64,000 nt of DNA from Lates calcarifer (Eukaryota > Chordata > Actinopteri > Centropomidae). Made by a program: the position numbers and the translations under genes. Shown in pieces: positions 12,022-28,794 of the stretch (positions within the stretch are counted from its first letter, which is position 1; every line of letters starts with the position of its first letter). Below the pieces are notes generated by a model that was not told the origin of the DNA, made no database searches, and saw nothing but the letters and a program-made list of their open reading frames with translations. The DNA is taken from assembly GCF_001640805.2 (NCBI RefSeq), contig NC_066838.1, positions 21,282,743 to 21,346,742 of the forward strand. The letters run 5' to 3'.

Positions 12022-13237
12022 ATGGCTAACCAGAGCTTTGCCATCGATGGCCCTGGCAGTTTGCTGGCTGTGCTGGCTTCACAGAGCGGACTGGCAAGAG
12101 GCGGCAGCAGCAGCAGCAGCAGCAGCAGTGACGGCAGCAGCAACAGTGGAGGAGTCTCTGCCACAGATATGTCTGCCTACTTTAAGCTGGTCTTCTTGGG
12201 TCTGATCATCTGTGTCAGCCTCGTAGGCAACCTCTTGGTCTCCCTGCTGGTCCTACGAGACAGGACACTTCACAAGGCTCCCTACTTCTTTCTCCTGGAC
12301 TTGTGCCTGGCCGATGCAGTTCGCTCAGCTGCCTGCTTCCCTTTCGTGCTGGTTTCCGTCCACAACAGCTCGGCCTGGACTTACAGTGCCTTGAGCTGTA
12401 AAGTTGTGGCTTTTATGGCCGTGCTGTTTTGTTTTCATGCTGCCTTCATGCTGTTTTGCGTGGCTGTCACCCGCTACCTTGCCATCGCCCACCACCGATT
12501 CTACGCCAAGCGCATGACCATCTGGACCTGCGCCGCCATCATTTGCATGGTGTGGACTCTGGCTGTTGCCATGGCATTCCCACCTGTCTTTGATGTTGGG
12601 ACATACAAGTTTATCCGTGATGAGGATCAGTGCATTTTTGAACACCGCTACCTGAAGACCAACGACACCCTGGGCTTCATGCTCATGCTGGCCGTGGTGG
12701 TCCTGGCTACCCACGGTTTCTATGCCAAGCTGCTGCTGTTTGAGTACAGGCACCGCAAGATGAAACCCGTCCAGCTGGTGCCAGCCATCAGCCAGAACTG
12801 GACCTTCCACGGTCCTGGGGCCACGGGTCAAGCCGCAGCCAACTGGATTGCAGGGTTTCGGTCGTGGTCCCATGCCACCCACTCTGTTGGGCATCAGGCA
12901 AAATCTACACAATCAACACCGGCGGCTGCTCGGGATGGAAGAGGTGAGGTCAGAAAGGAGGCTGGGCAGGATGTTCTACACCATCACCCTGCTCTTCCTG
13001 GTCCTCTGGGCTCCCTACATCGTGGCGTGCTTCTGGAGGGTGTTCGTCAAGTCCTGCACCATCCCTCACAGGTACCTCTCCATCACAGTGTGGATGAGCT
13101 TCGCCCAGGCTGGAGTCAACCCCATCTTCTGTCTCCTGCTCAACGAGGACCTGAGGAAAGTGCTGAGAGCTCACCTGCCCACCTACTGGAGGACTAAACA
13201 ACACCTGCCCCAGGACGAGGCCTACTGCATTATGTGA
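12022..13237 (+). CDS. gpr173: gpr173 (SREB3) orphan G-protein-coupled receptor, interrupted by a 1-nt frameshift
   Basis: This is a single coding exon for a class A orphan receptor of the SREB family (GPR27/GPR85/GPR173). The start MAN matches the mammalian start; an in-frame ATG at 11974 would add 16 residues. Visible features: a long N-terminus with a poly-Ser run, TM1 with VGN, TM2 with LLDLCLADA, TM3 ending in TRY instead of DRY, and ICL3 with the family-specific QNWTFHGPGATGQAAANW. After residue 279 the frame breaks. The text gggtttcggtcg carries one T more than the family's GFGRG codons allow (T-run 12856-12858), and the conserved remainder continues in the next frame from 12860 to the TGA at 13235-13237. 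That remainder has TM6 with FLVLWAPYIVACFW, TM7 with SFAQAGVNPIF and the C-terminus YCIM. Discounting one base gives about 404 codons against 373 in human, the excess being N-terminal. Read literally, the protein is 391 residues, ends at 13197 and lacks TM6-TM7. The strong conservation on both sides favours a sequencing or assembly error. Confidence 0.93.
12105..12129. repeat. (AGC)n coding microsatellite
   Basis: The trinucleotide run encodes the poly-serine stretch in the extracellular N-terminus of the gpr173 product. Mammalian GPR173 as I know it has no such run. Confidence 0.9.
12856..12858 (+). other. gpr173: Frameshift position in gpr173
   Basis: A TTT run where the family's Gly-Phe-Gly-Arg-Gly codons need only TT before CGGT. 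One surplus base moves all downstream conserved sequence into the next frame. Confidence 0.85.
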
Positions 13238-16200
13238 TAAGATGTGAGCTCAACGAAGAGAATGTTTCAGGTTTTAAAGGGAAATGTGGAGAAAAAGAAG
13301 TGATGTAATGCACCTTGGTTTAAGTGTCAGTGTCTGTTTTGTTGTTTTGCACAACAAAATCAAAATTTCGCCAACAAATGCAGGCACAGTGCCATTTTAT
13401 GAAGAATGTTAATATTTAAATTAATGTGTCAGGTGCACAGGTTTGAACCGGACAAAAGAAAAAGCCCTGGTAACACTTTCATGGTTTGTATTTTCTGATG
13501 TACTGTATGATTAATACGTAGGAAAGATCACAACAATCACCACTCCAACTAAGTGTGACAGATGCCATTTTAAATTGATGTTGCCTTATTTCAGAGGGAC
13601 ACGCCCCAGAGTTTTCAACCGAGAATTAGTCTCTGTGTCACACGAGGCACAAAAACAGACACGCAAACGGTTGAAATCCTTGAAGAAAATGTGCCGTGGA
13701 CTGTGAATAGAAGGTGTTGATCAGAGCGTTACTAACTCTGAAACACATCAAGGAACTCAAAGGGTCTGAATGGATTGATAGACCAACCTGGACACCTTTT
13801 CATGTAATTCAAAGGAGACTGCAGAACACTGAATGGACCCAATAACCTTGGATACATTTAAATAGCTGTTGTGAACCCAAGAAGCCCCTAACATGCTTGA
13901 TTTTTTGGACTTGATTTAGGGCGTGTCAGGTTTCTTTGTATCATAAAAAAATTGCCTGTTTTCCTTTATTTGTAAACAATACATGTTAAGCAGATGACAC
14001 TATTTTGAAATATGACTTGATTTGATATTGTATAGACTGTACAGGAATGTATATTCCTGCTTGTGTGTTTTTATATAGCATTTGTGTGTATGTGTGTGTG
14101 AGAGGAAGAGGTAGAAAGAGAGGTGAAGAGGAGGGAGGGAGAAAGAAAGAGAGCGGGACATAATGATGATGATAGAATAGGTTCCAGTAATACTGAGTCA
14201 ATATGAAAGCAGCCTCATCTTGTGGTCTCAAAATCATGCAAAATTGAACAGTCATCATATGGAAATTTTTCCTTTAAATGGATTTCCATAACTGAAAATG
14301 AAGTCTTATTTTTAATGGTAATGGTTCAAGCAAATGGGAAATACAGATGGATAATGAAAAAGGGGGCCGAATAATTAGAAAACAACACTTGTACATTGCA
14401 AACAGGCCATGGGATTTAATGACTTGAATGATGATGTAAATTATGATGTTTTTTTTAAAAAAAATCATTAGCAAATGAACATTTATTTGCAAATGATGAT
14501 CTTGGGAATGTCTTTAAAGTACTGTTATGCTCTCACGAGAATATGAAAAAAAAGAAGAAGAAGAAATGAAGTGGCACTTAATGTGAAGGAAATTTGAATG
14601 TTACCAGGCCCTCTTATATTTCCCCTTAACGTAAATGTCACCATTTGAGTGTCTGGATCACAGTACATTTTAAAATCAAAACGTATTCAGGCTGGGTACG
14701 ACCCCAGAGATGTATGATGTATGGAAAACCGGCTTAGACTACATTAAGCTGTCTCTCCAAATTAAGATTCATGTAATGCAAATGTCTGACCTACAGTATG
14801 TTAGGCATAGATATATTTGTGCAGTCAATTTTCTAAATGTGGACACTTGCACAGCATACTGTATTAGCATGCATTCCACTGCATTTCATAGATTCAAGAC
14901 TGGGGATTACAACTTGTACAGATGTTGATGTGGAAAGACAAAGTGAAAAGTGAACTGAGGTCCATAATTTTTAAGTCTGGCATTCCTTCGCGAAGATGAT
15001 ATCCTGTAACTGTACAGTTTAACTGAGGTGGTTCTTTTGCCCACTCATCAATAAAGACTCTACTTTTGATGCATTCTGATTTTTGACCTGCCTGGATGTT
15101 GACATGGCCGGACCCCCCGTGGAGAACACTTAACTGGAAATAGACCACTTTGCAGGTCATATAGCACAAATTACATCCATTTTAGTTCCTGAACATATAC
15201 AAAAAAGGTGAATTTGTGACGCATTGGTCTAGATTTGTACACTCCACTGCATGAAATGAAAAAGTCATCTTGACGCTTTCCTCTCCACTGAGCACTGACC
15301 AACAACTGTTGTAGAGTCAAAAGGATTTGTCATTTCTTTGTCCAGTGCCAAGCCATCAAATCTGTGGGGACAGGTGTACAAATACAAAAAAGAGTGAAGA
15401 GATTTAGAACCGTTATACAAGCCTTGAACTGAACAACTGTGAGGGAACACAAATGTAGTTGGATTCAACAAGTAAGTTTTCTAAGCTAGTGGTTTAAAAT
15501 ACTTAAAAGCAAGACATGCATCTTTAGCTGACTGTGAATTTAAAGTACAGGATGATGCTAAATGCTAAACTTAAGTGTCACAGTAACACAAATAAAGAAG
15601 AAGTCAAGAACATGACTAAGCAATGTCATACAATGTTATTCAGCAGTATCCATCTAAAGTTTGCTAACATTAGCTAACATTAGCCATCATAAGCTACTGC
15701 TCATGCTAGACCAAATAAAGCTTCAGGAACAAAATCCATTAGTGTCTTGAGTTGAGAAAGGAGACATTTTATTTCTGGTTAATTCAAATTTTCATTTGTA
15801 AGAGGAAGAATGTATTATTTATTAATTCAAAGGATTTAAGGTGGTTTCCAGTCACTCAAAAGACCAGAAAAACAAAGTTTATTCTTTAAAATTCATAATT
15901 CTACAAGTATCAGGATTCCCCTGTTTAAAAACAATAATTTAATCTTAAATCTATGGTGCTGAAAATGGAAACCATTTTAAATGTTGCTAAGGGTTAACTC
16001 TGCTGCAGGATAAAGAACATAAAGCACATAAATAAAACACTTCTTGTGCTGAATCTCTTTCTCCCCAGAGGTAAAACAAATCACACAGACTCCACATGTA
16101 CAGCAAAGCTTGTGCAGCCAACAATACTACATAATTATGCACCAGACATTATAAAATAAAATAGGTAGGGTGGGAAGAAAAAAATAATTTCAGTCTTAAT

Positions 16201-18617
16201 TAGGACCTGATTGAAACCCAGCCATCATATGACTGTGTATGCTCTCGATAAACAATTAGCTTATATTTTGAATTTGAATGAGAGATAATTTCCATTGTCT
16301 TTATTTGTGCGCTGACTGTGGCTGATGGAAAAGATGTTTCCATAGTGAGAAGCATCAACTGTGTGAACATCCTCTAAATAGTCCAGGTTTAACAGGTTCT
16401 ATCTGACTGTGCCTCTCTGTCTCCCCAGAACTGATGCTGAACCTTCATCTAAAGTGCTTATTTTTAGTTTCCTTCCCACTTCTCTCCAAGATACACCACA
16501 ACAAAGGCCGTCTTACTCATTTGTGAAAACTTATGCTCGCCCACTGCATGTTCAGAAGATGCAGAGCTGTGCAGAGGCCTCTCTGCATTGTCCTATCAGA
16601 GCGCTCAGTTTCGCACAGGAGAAGTTTAGTGTTGCTCTCCTGGATTGGTTTCTGTATATATATTTTTTTATCAGCACCCATCCTGCCTGTTTCAAACAAA
16701 GCCCTGTCCTGACCTTCCTAGGCAGCAACCATTCATTGTGCTCTCACTCCCACACAGCCACATTTAAACGTCACAATACCCTCACCAACCTTGAGAGGAA
16801 AGCAGACAGGTCTTAAGGTGCTGAATTTGTGGATAAATCCAGAACTATGTTCAAAACTTTTTGAACAGATTCCTGCTCACTCTGTTCTTCTCTGTGACTT
16901 AAAACTGATTCAGACTGTTTCCACAATTTTCAGTTGATTATGTTTTTCTTAATTTCCCCTGATGTCACACAGTGTGGGAGATGACAATGTGAGACTCTTG
17001 CAATGATATATTAGTCCAACAATGCAACACTGATGTGTCATTTTTATAACTAGTCCACACCTAGAAAATAGAAATGTCTGTGTGTAGGAGCTTTCTCTAA
17101 AGGGTCCCAAGAAAAATCTGAGGGGTCCCCATACATTTCTGCAAAATAAGGTATTTCTTGAGCTAAATGCTAATATCAGCATGCTAACATGCTCACACTG
17201 ACAATGCTAATATAATGTTATAAAGGTATAATGTTTTCCGTGTTCACCATCTTAGTTAGGTTTATTATCATGCTAACATTTTCTAGGACCTTGAATTGTC
17301 AATTCATCTGCAGAGATATTTTACTCAAAACAAAAAAATGTTGCACTGATTGAAAAGTCAGTCTGTATGGTTCATCCTCTGGGGACCATGAAGGTCTGTA
17401 CGCGTTTGAGCAATATATCTTGGCAATTAATCCTATAGTTGTTGAAATCTGACTGTCATTGCATCCATGTAGCCACACTGCCAGGGTGGCAAAAAACACA
17501 GTAATTATTAATGCAATTGTTATGCACGACAGAGGAATTCACTATTTTTCTCAGTGAGCACACCAAAAAGGTCAAATACTATTGAACCTTTAAGCCTTTG
17601 AGACCATGAAAAGACAACAAATAAGCTCTTTCATGATGTTAAAACAACCAAAATCCCAGAAAGTACCTTAACTCATGACACAATACTATGGACAATGCCC
17701 AGCACTGAATGCAATACTACATTTTTTCCACACTTTTTAGTCATTGACGTAGGGGGAATCCTGTGTAGATCCCACACAATGACTAATACTCTCCTACACT
17801 GTAGGTTTGACCACCCTACTACATTAAGCTCCTCTGACATTAGTATTTCCATTTTTAAATTCTATTGTTTCCAATATATTTTTGCGAAAAAGGAAACAAA
17901 GACAACTGACAGTTACAGTAGTTTATTCTGTATGTGCGTTAAATAAATTATAAGTCTGCACCAGCATGAACTGAGAACACACACACATACAGATAAGTAC
18001 AAACATATACTTAAAAACACACGTGTTTTTCTTGTTATGATCAATCTGATATGCCTATGACTGATTCTGACTTCAATGTCATGCACATGGTCTCAAATGC
18101 AAACAGGCAATTGCGGAACTGAAAGCAAATAAGGCGGTTTTACTACACTTGATTACACTGCTTGAATAACAGTTACATAAATAGTGAACTAGAGCTATGC
18201 CAGAGGGACTGCCAGTGTGATACAAAGTGTTGGTTTCTCAGGAAGATTACGTTGTATCCTCTTCACATGAATTCAGTCACTTCCGCACGAGTCGGAGGTA
18301 AGCCATGACACATGCATGGGAGTAGTGCTTTTTCTTTCTTTGTTGAAAAGCAATTTCTCAGCTGCAGCTGTAGGAGTAGTGACACACACTCACACACATA
18401 CACACAACCCACCAACCCACCCCTTGAATCTCTAAGACATCCCTACCACCTACACAGCATGGTGTTCTATCTGATTGCACTTGAGTATCATTACATTAAA
18501 CATTTAATGCAGCCTGTTACATTCCAGTGAAAATCTACAGACTTGTTATTGGACGGTTGAGGAGCGGCAGGCCTTTTGTAATGCAGTAGATGGAAGCGCT
18601 TCGATCGGTGGATCAGT
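13238..18617. other. gpr173 3' UTR, repeats, and intergenic DNA up to wdr13
   Basis: 5.4 kb between gpr173 (+) and wdr13 (-), which are tail to tail. The first part is presumably the gpr173 3' UTR, with several AATAAA hexamers (for example near 15047, 15592 and 15715). Two - strand open frames at about 14894-15471 show no recognisable motif and were not called. A dispersed repeat occupies about 17160-17500. No coding exon was recognised. Confidence 0.45.
17160..17500. repeat. Dispersed fish repeat ('gctaacat' family)
   Basis: Contains 'cagcatgctaacatgctcac', then 'gtgttcaccatcttagttag', and further on 'ttggcaattaatcctatagttgttg' and 'agccacactgccagggtggc'. In this order I recognise a widespread teleost repeat; a shorter copy is at 9240-9345. 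Confidence 0.5.
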
Positions 18618-24230
<5,613 letters not shown>

Positions 24231-25792
24231 TCCACAAGCACTCTGGGTAAAGACGAAGCCACTGCCAGGGCAGATCCCTGTCAAAATACACATCACACAC
24301 CCTATATTTTTAGCTACTTTAACTAATAAACTTTATATTTGTGCACAGTATGAGAACACAGCTTGACTAACATGAATATGACATTCATTTTACTGAAATA
24401 TCACCCCACCCTTTCCATAACAACGTTGAATCAAGTGATGATGCAGAATCTGTTGGCACCACAGAGATGTTACTGAGCTGAGTAACTGAGTTATGTGATT
24501 GTGTCACCAGGAGATAATTATCAAATAAAATCAAACGAAGCTACAGAATGAATGCTCTAAGCTTTTTTTTGCAAAAGGTTAGCAAACAACTCCATAAGCA
24601 AGCGAGCCTTCCTCTTTACAGTTAACGTCGCGAAGCTAACCGCTAGCTAGCAGTTAGCAGGTTAGCCACAACATCATATGCGATGTCCCCGCATAAAAAC
24701 CTATTCTAAGTTCATTCGTCGATGTACATAAACAGTCTATCAAGTATCAATTTTACACAGAGCATAAGGCGTTCATTGTGGCATTACAGTGAGGAAACAT
24801 CGAGAAATATGTGTGAAAACGGCTCACCTTCCTTAGCTTTTCTCCATCGCTGCTTTTTTTTTTCCTGTCAAGTCACGTGACGCGGAGTGACCAGCCCACT
24901 GACTGATGTGGAGCCACATGAATCCAGATTATGATTCACGGCGTTTACATCCATCGTTTGATCCAGTGTAACAGTGTGATTGGATCCGAGTATTCAACAC
25001 ATAACGAGCACAAACTTGTTTTACAGCATCATGGTGTGTAAGGGATAAAAAAATTACATTTTACATTATACATTTATTCTGTTAACGTTTATCCTCCCAC
25101 CCTCCTATACACAAGCACTAACTCATATCAATGGCACGCTATATATTTGCATGCTGTGCTGTCTTAAGTGGTCATTTCGGTCCTTGAGGAGCAAAATAAT
25201 CAGTTGATTAATATCAGCAATACTTTACATGTATCAGCCACACAATGAGAAATGCAAAGTATGCGCATTTGAGCATTACTTAAAAACACTGCTATTATCT
25301 TCTTCTTTTAGTGCTGACAGTACTGAGGGCTTATTTAATGTGTTCACATGTAACAACAAAATCTTCTAATTTAGGACAAAATGCTATCTTCTTATCTTCT
25401 GTGGCTGGTCAGTGTGGAAAATGTTATTCATGACCCAGTTGGCATAAAAAAAATAAAAAATTAAAAGGCTAAAATCCACTATCACTTCGCCTGTAACATG
25501 ATGAAAATGCTTTCTTGTCATGGACAATAGGTAAACACACACAGTTCCAGTGAGTTCACAATGGCAGTATGACAAGGTCAGCTCTGAGATTTCGCCTCGC
25601 TCAGCAAAGACCTGCAGGGCTGTGGAGCGTGCTGCTCAGCTGACGGGGCTCTTTGCTTGTTCATGGTGCTCTTTCTCGAAGGGGCCCCAGTGACAGAGCC
25701 ATTCAGAAGCATGGGCCATAAATGACCGAGTTGAACACCACATTAAGCACTGCATTCTCAAAAAACAGCACAGACTCTGGAGCACAGCCAAA
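24231..25792. other. wdr13 5' UTR/promoter and intergenic region
   Basis: Holds the wdr13 untranslated exons, its first intron (with the GCTAGC/GTTAGC cluster at 24634-24668), the CLEAR-type E-box at 24872-24881, and then about 0.9 kb to the next gene on the opposite strand. The two genes are divergent. No other coding exon was seen. Confidence 0.5.
24872..24881. promoter_or_regulatory. Perfect CLEAR-type E-box upstream of wdr13
   Basis: GTCACGTGAC is a 10-bp palindrome identical to the CLEAR element bound by TFEB/TFE3/MITF and also fits USF. It sits about 40 bp from the donor of the apparent noncoding wdr13 first exon (GTGAGC at about 24828), so it is at or next to the transcription start. 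Use by wdr13 is inferred from position. Confidence 0.5.
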
Positions 25793-26398
25793 ATGCCAGG
25801 AACGAAAGGTAAGCAATGTTAAACAAAAATGAAATTCTACAAAATGTTTTTCTTTAATTTATATGGATACCAGAAAGACTGCACGTTCAGTTCAATACTT
25901 TAAAAACTGATAACTCTTTTGCAAAAAGAAACCTGTAAAAAGTGACCTTGCTTCCAAATGTTTGACACTCATCTGAATATTTTCAGGTAATAAGTCGGAC
26001 AAGAAGTCAACTACCAAGGTAGGAAAATCATTACAAGTCTAAAATTGTCATTTTCTTTTCTCAACTGTAAATTTTTCACTTAATTTATATTTGCTTTAAT
26101 TTCACAGCAACCTCAGAGTCCTAAAGAGCAGCCGAAGAAAGGTGATCAGAAAGGAGATGATAACAAGAAGCAAGGAGGTAAGCATTTACAAATGAAATTA
26201 TTTTTCTTTTTGACAGCATGTTATTCTAACTCTGTGCTCAGACTATTTCCAACTTTCAGTGGTTTGGGACACTGCAGTAAATTCCCTATGCCAGGCACAC
26301 AGTGTGGAAATAAGGTGCTGTGATTGCTGTGTCCCCAGTGAAGGTATCTGTCTGTGTTTCATCCCCTCGCAGGACAGCCGAAGGGAGAGAAGCAATAA
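25793..26398 (+). CDS. Unrecognised 47-residue Lys/Gln-rich protein, four exons
   Basis: Four short coding exons join in phase with good splice sites: 25793-25808, 25987-26018, 26108-26177 and 26373-26398 (16, 32, 70 and 26 nt). The product starts MPGTKGNKSDKKSTTK and ends GQPKGEKQ. It is almost entirely Lys, Gln, Gly, Pro, Asp and Ser, strongly basic, with no Cys, Trp, Tyr or Phe, so it is expected to be disordered. Composition and length recall HMGN-type nucleosome-binding peptides, but the RRSARLSA core of that family is absent, so I do not assign it. The third exon may form a Lys-rich repeat (PKEQPKKGDQKGDD). A polyadenylation hexamer lies at 26836-26841. The splice sites and phases agree at all three junctions, which is unlikely by chance, but the protein is short and I could not confirm homologues. 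Confidence 0.55.
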
Positions 26399-26835
26399 CT
26401 TCCAGGCGTTCGTGAAGATGGCTTTGGAGACACTGCTGGGGTCCTGCCGTCGTAAACATGGTGGTCCTCGGGGCAGACAGGGCTGAGTGCGCTTTTCCCC
26501 TCCCCTCTCCGCACTTTCTCTCCCCTGAGCCTGCAAACTGGGGCAGTTGTGTGGCTCCCCCAATACAGCATCTGCTCACCTCTCAACACAGAGAGTGAAC
26601 CCGATTTCCATCCATCGCCATCTGTTGTTCAACTTATGTTCCTCCCCCGCTTCCCCTACCCACACTGTCCTCTCTGGCTTATTGGATGCTCAGAAACAGA
26701 CTCCAGGTTAAACCGGACCATTGCTTTGAGCAAAAACAAGTCTGTCACCCCATTGCAATCCTGCCCTAACTCCCTCATACCGTAGAGTGACTGTCTGACA
26801 GTCCATACATTCTTCTTGTAAATAATGATGATTCA

Positions 26836-26841
26836 AATAAA
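26836..26841 (+). terminator. AATAAA polyadenylation hexamer
   Basis: AATAAA lies 438 nt past the stop codon of the 47-residue gene and is the clearest candidate for its 3' end. Confidence 0.5.
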
Positions 26842-28513
26842 CAATTATTTCTTACGGCAATCCAAGTGTATCTGACTTCTGTGTATACCTGATATCATCA
26901 TTTCACACCCTCTCAGATAGCTCTGTGTGGATTTTTTGGAATTAAACAAAGACACCAATCCAGGTTTCATGTAAAATTTTATAAAAATATCACAGGTGAA
27001 TCAGTGCCTTCACATTTACAGGGGAATAAAAGCTTAAAGTAATTATTAGAATAGTCTTTAAAATACTTGTTGGAGTGAGTTGAGTGGCATTAGGTCTGCA
27101 GAGATTGAGCACTTGTTCTCAGGCAACGAACGAACATCCAGGCTCTAATCTAAAACACTACATCTTAGTCAAGAAGCAAATCCTTTGACGCTCTAGATTT
27201 AAGAAAGATAGAGACAGAGTGTGTTGACAATCTGATACAGACGCTCATGTTCTTTCATCAGGTGATAATCAGTTACACAAATGCATCATTAAAAGCAGCA
27301 GTGTGATAAAAATCTGTACTTGAGGATAAATATTTAATATACTGTACCGTATAATTCATCTTGTCTGTAATATGAAATTGGAAGAGAAGTTTAAAGAGTT
27401 TTTCTCTACAGGAACATGTGTGTAATACCCTGATTCTAAACTTTTATTTTCAATACTGAAGAGTGAAAGAGTTTTTCAAATGTTCACAAATACTAATAAG
27501 ACCTTCTCTAAGCAAATGCAAAAGTTCAATTTAAAAGAAAATCATCAAAATAACACAAAAGAAAATACAAACACTATTAGGAAACTGCACCACAGAAATG
27601 AATTCATAAACTTGCTGATTAATTTTCTTTATCTAAAATTCACAAAAGGGGGAAGTCGTTATTGGCGACAATAAAGTTGCTGCCTTATAACCATAACCTG
27701 TGCTCTTTTCATTCAAACGTAAACTCTTTGTTGTCTTAAACATGCTCAGGAGACAAGCTCTGTTAAAGGGTGAGTCTGGTGATACTCTGCGTTTTTCTTA
27801 TTGCCCACAGATCCAATGAAAAGACCAAAAACAACAATAAACTGATTCTACAAACAGTGTTGTCTCTGTAGCTTCTTCTGTGTGATTGTTGTTTACAACA
27901 TATCCAGGAGCTACACTGTTGCACGAGGTGACACATCCTGTCATTACAATGAACATGGGAACTGTGGTTTATTTTGAGTCAGTCGCTCATTCACTGTTCT
28001 GCTGCCATTGATTTTCACTAGAGAACTAAACGTATATTGATCTACCATTGAAAATAATTCCTAACAAATACTCTATTTACTCCTGTTTGAGTAATGTTTA
28101 CTAAAAAGTACAGTGTCCAGCTGTTTTAGAAAACAATTTAGACTTTTAGACTAAAAATCAAAGTACAGTGAATAGGCTTGGAGAGAGTATTGAGAGGCCT
28201 GCTATCGCATTGTTGTTTTTAAGTCTTTTCATGGGACTATAAGAATATCACCAGTTTTATCCTTCAAACCTAAAAATACAATTGTAAAACACTTGAGGTG
28301 AAGGGAAACCACATCTGGAGGACATCTGCTGCAGTCGATGGTGAAACCTAGATAATGGGCTCTATCGTGTGTCCACAGAAAGGAGCAGCCGATCTCCGCC
28401 ATGCTGACAGGTATTGATTGTGACTCACAGCGAGACATCGGTAACTGCTGTCACAACATGAGGGCTCAACAACAGCGGCTCAGATATAAAGGATGTGATA
28501 CGGAGAAATGGAG

Positions 28514-28515
<2 letters not shown>

Positions 28516-28550
<35 letters not shown>
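28516..28550. repeat. (GT)n microsatellite
   Basis: A long GT dinucleotide tract followed by a G-rich stretch (to about 28575), in the presumed porcn 3' UTR. Confidence 0.95.
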
Positions 28551-28551
<1 letters not shown>

Positions 28552-28794
28552 TGTGGGGTGGGGTGGGGGGCGGGCTATCATTTCATGGATATCAAAACTA
28601 GTCCCCAGCAGGTTAGAATAATAGATTACCCAGCCAACATGCAGCGCAACCTGAACACTGCAAGTTGGTTTATTGTTGTATACAGGTTGAATCTGTTCTC
28701 TTCGGTCTGATGCAAGATGAAGTCACAGTGCAGGAGTGGAGAACCGGCCTTACATCTCTCATTATTGCTTCCTTCACCCTGTCGCTGTCTTTTA

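Larger units (their letters stand above)
26399..28794. other. Intergenic region between the 47-residue gene and porcn
   Basis: Includes the 3' UTR of the 47-residue gene and the 3' UTR of porcn on the other strand (tail to tail). A long (GT)n tract sits at 28516-28550. No coding exon was recognised. Confidence 0.5.

Noticed and set aside
12325..12912. 195-codon open frame on the - strand
   Set aside because: Antisense shadow of the GC-rich gpr173 exon with no recognisable motif.
14894..15471. Two adjacent - strand frames that could be exons
   Set aside because: No motif, no convincing splice sites, and located in the presumed gpr173 3' UTR or intergenic DNA.
16409..16816. 135-codon + strand frame
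   Set aside because: No domain and AT-rich 3' part; upstream splice acceptor-like text is not matched by a partner exon.
24433..24482. Possible C/D-box snoRNA (GTGATGA followed by CTGA) in the wdr13 intron
   Set aside because: On the strand opposite to the host gene, with a poor terminal stem and no clear C'/D' boxes.
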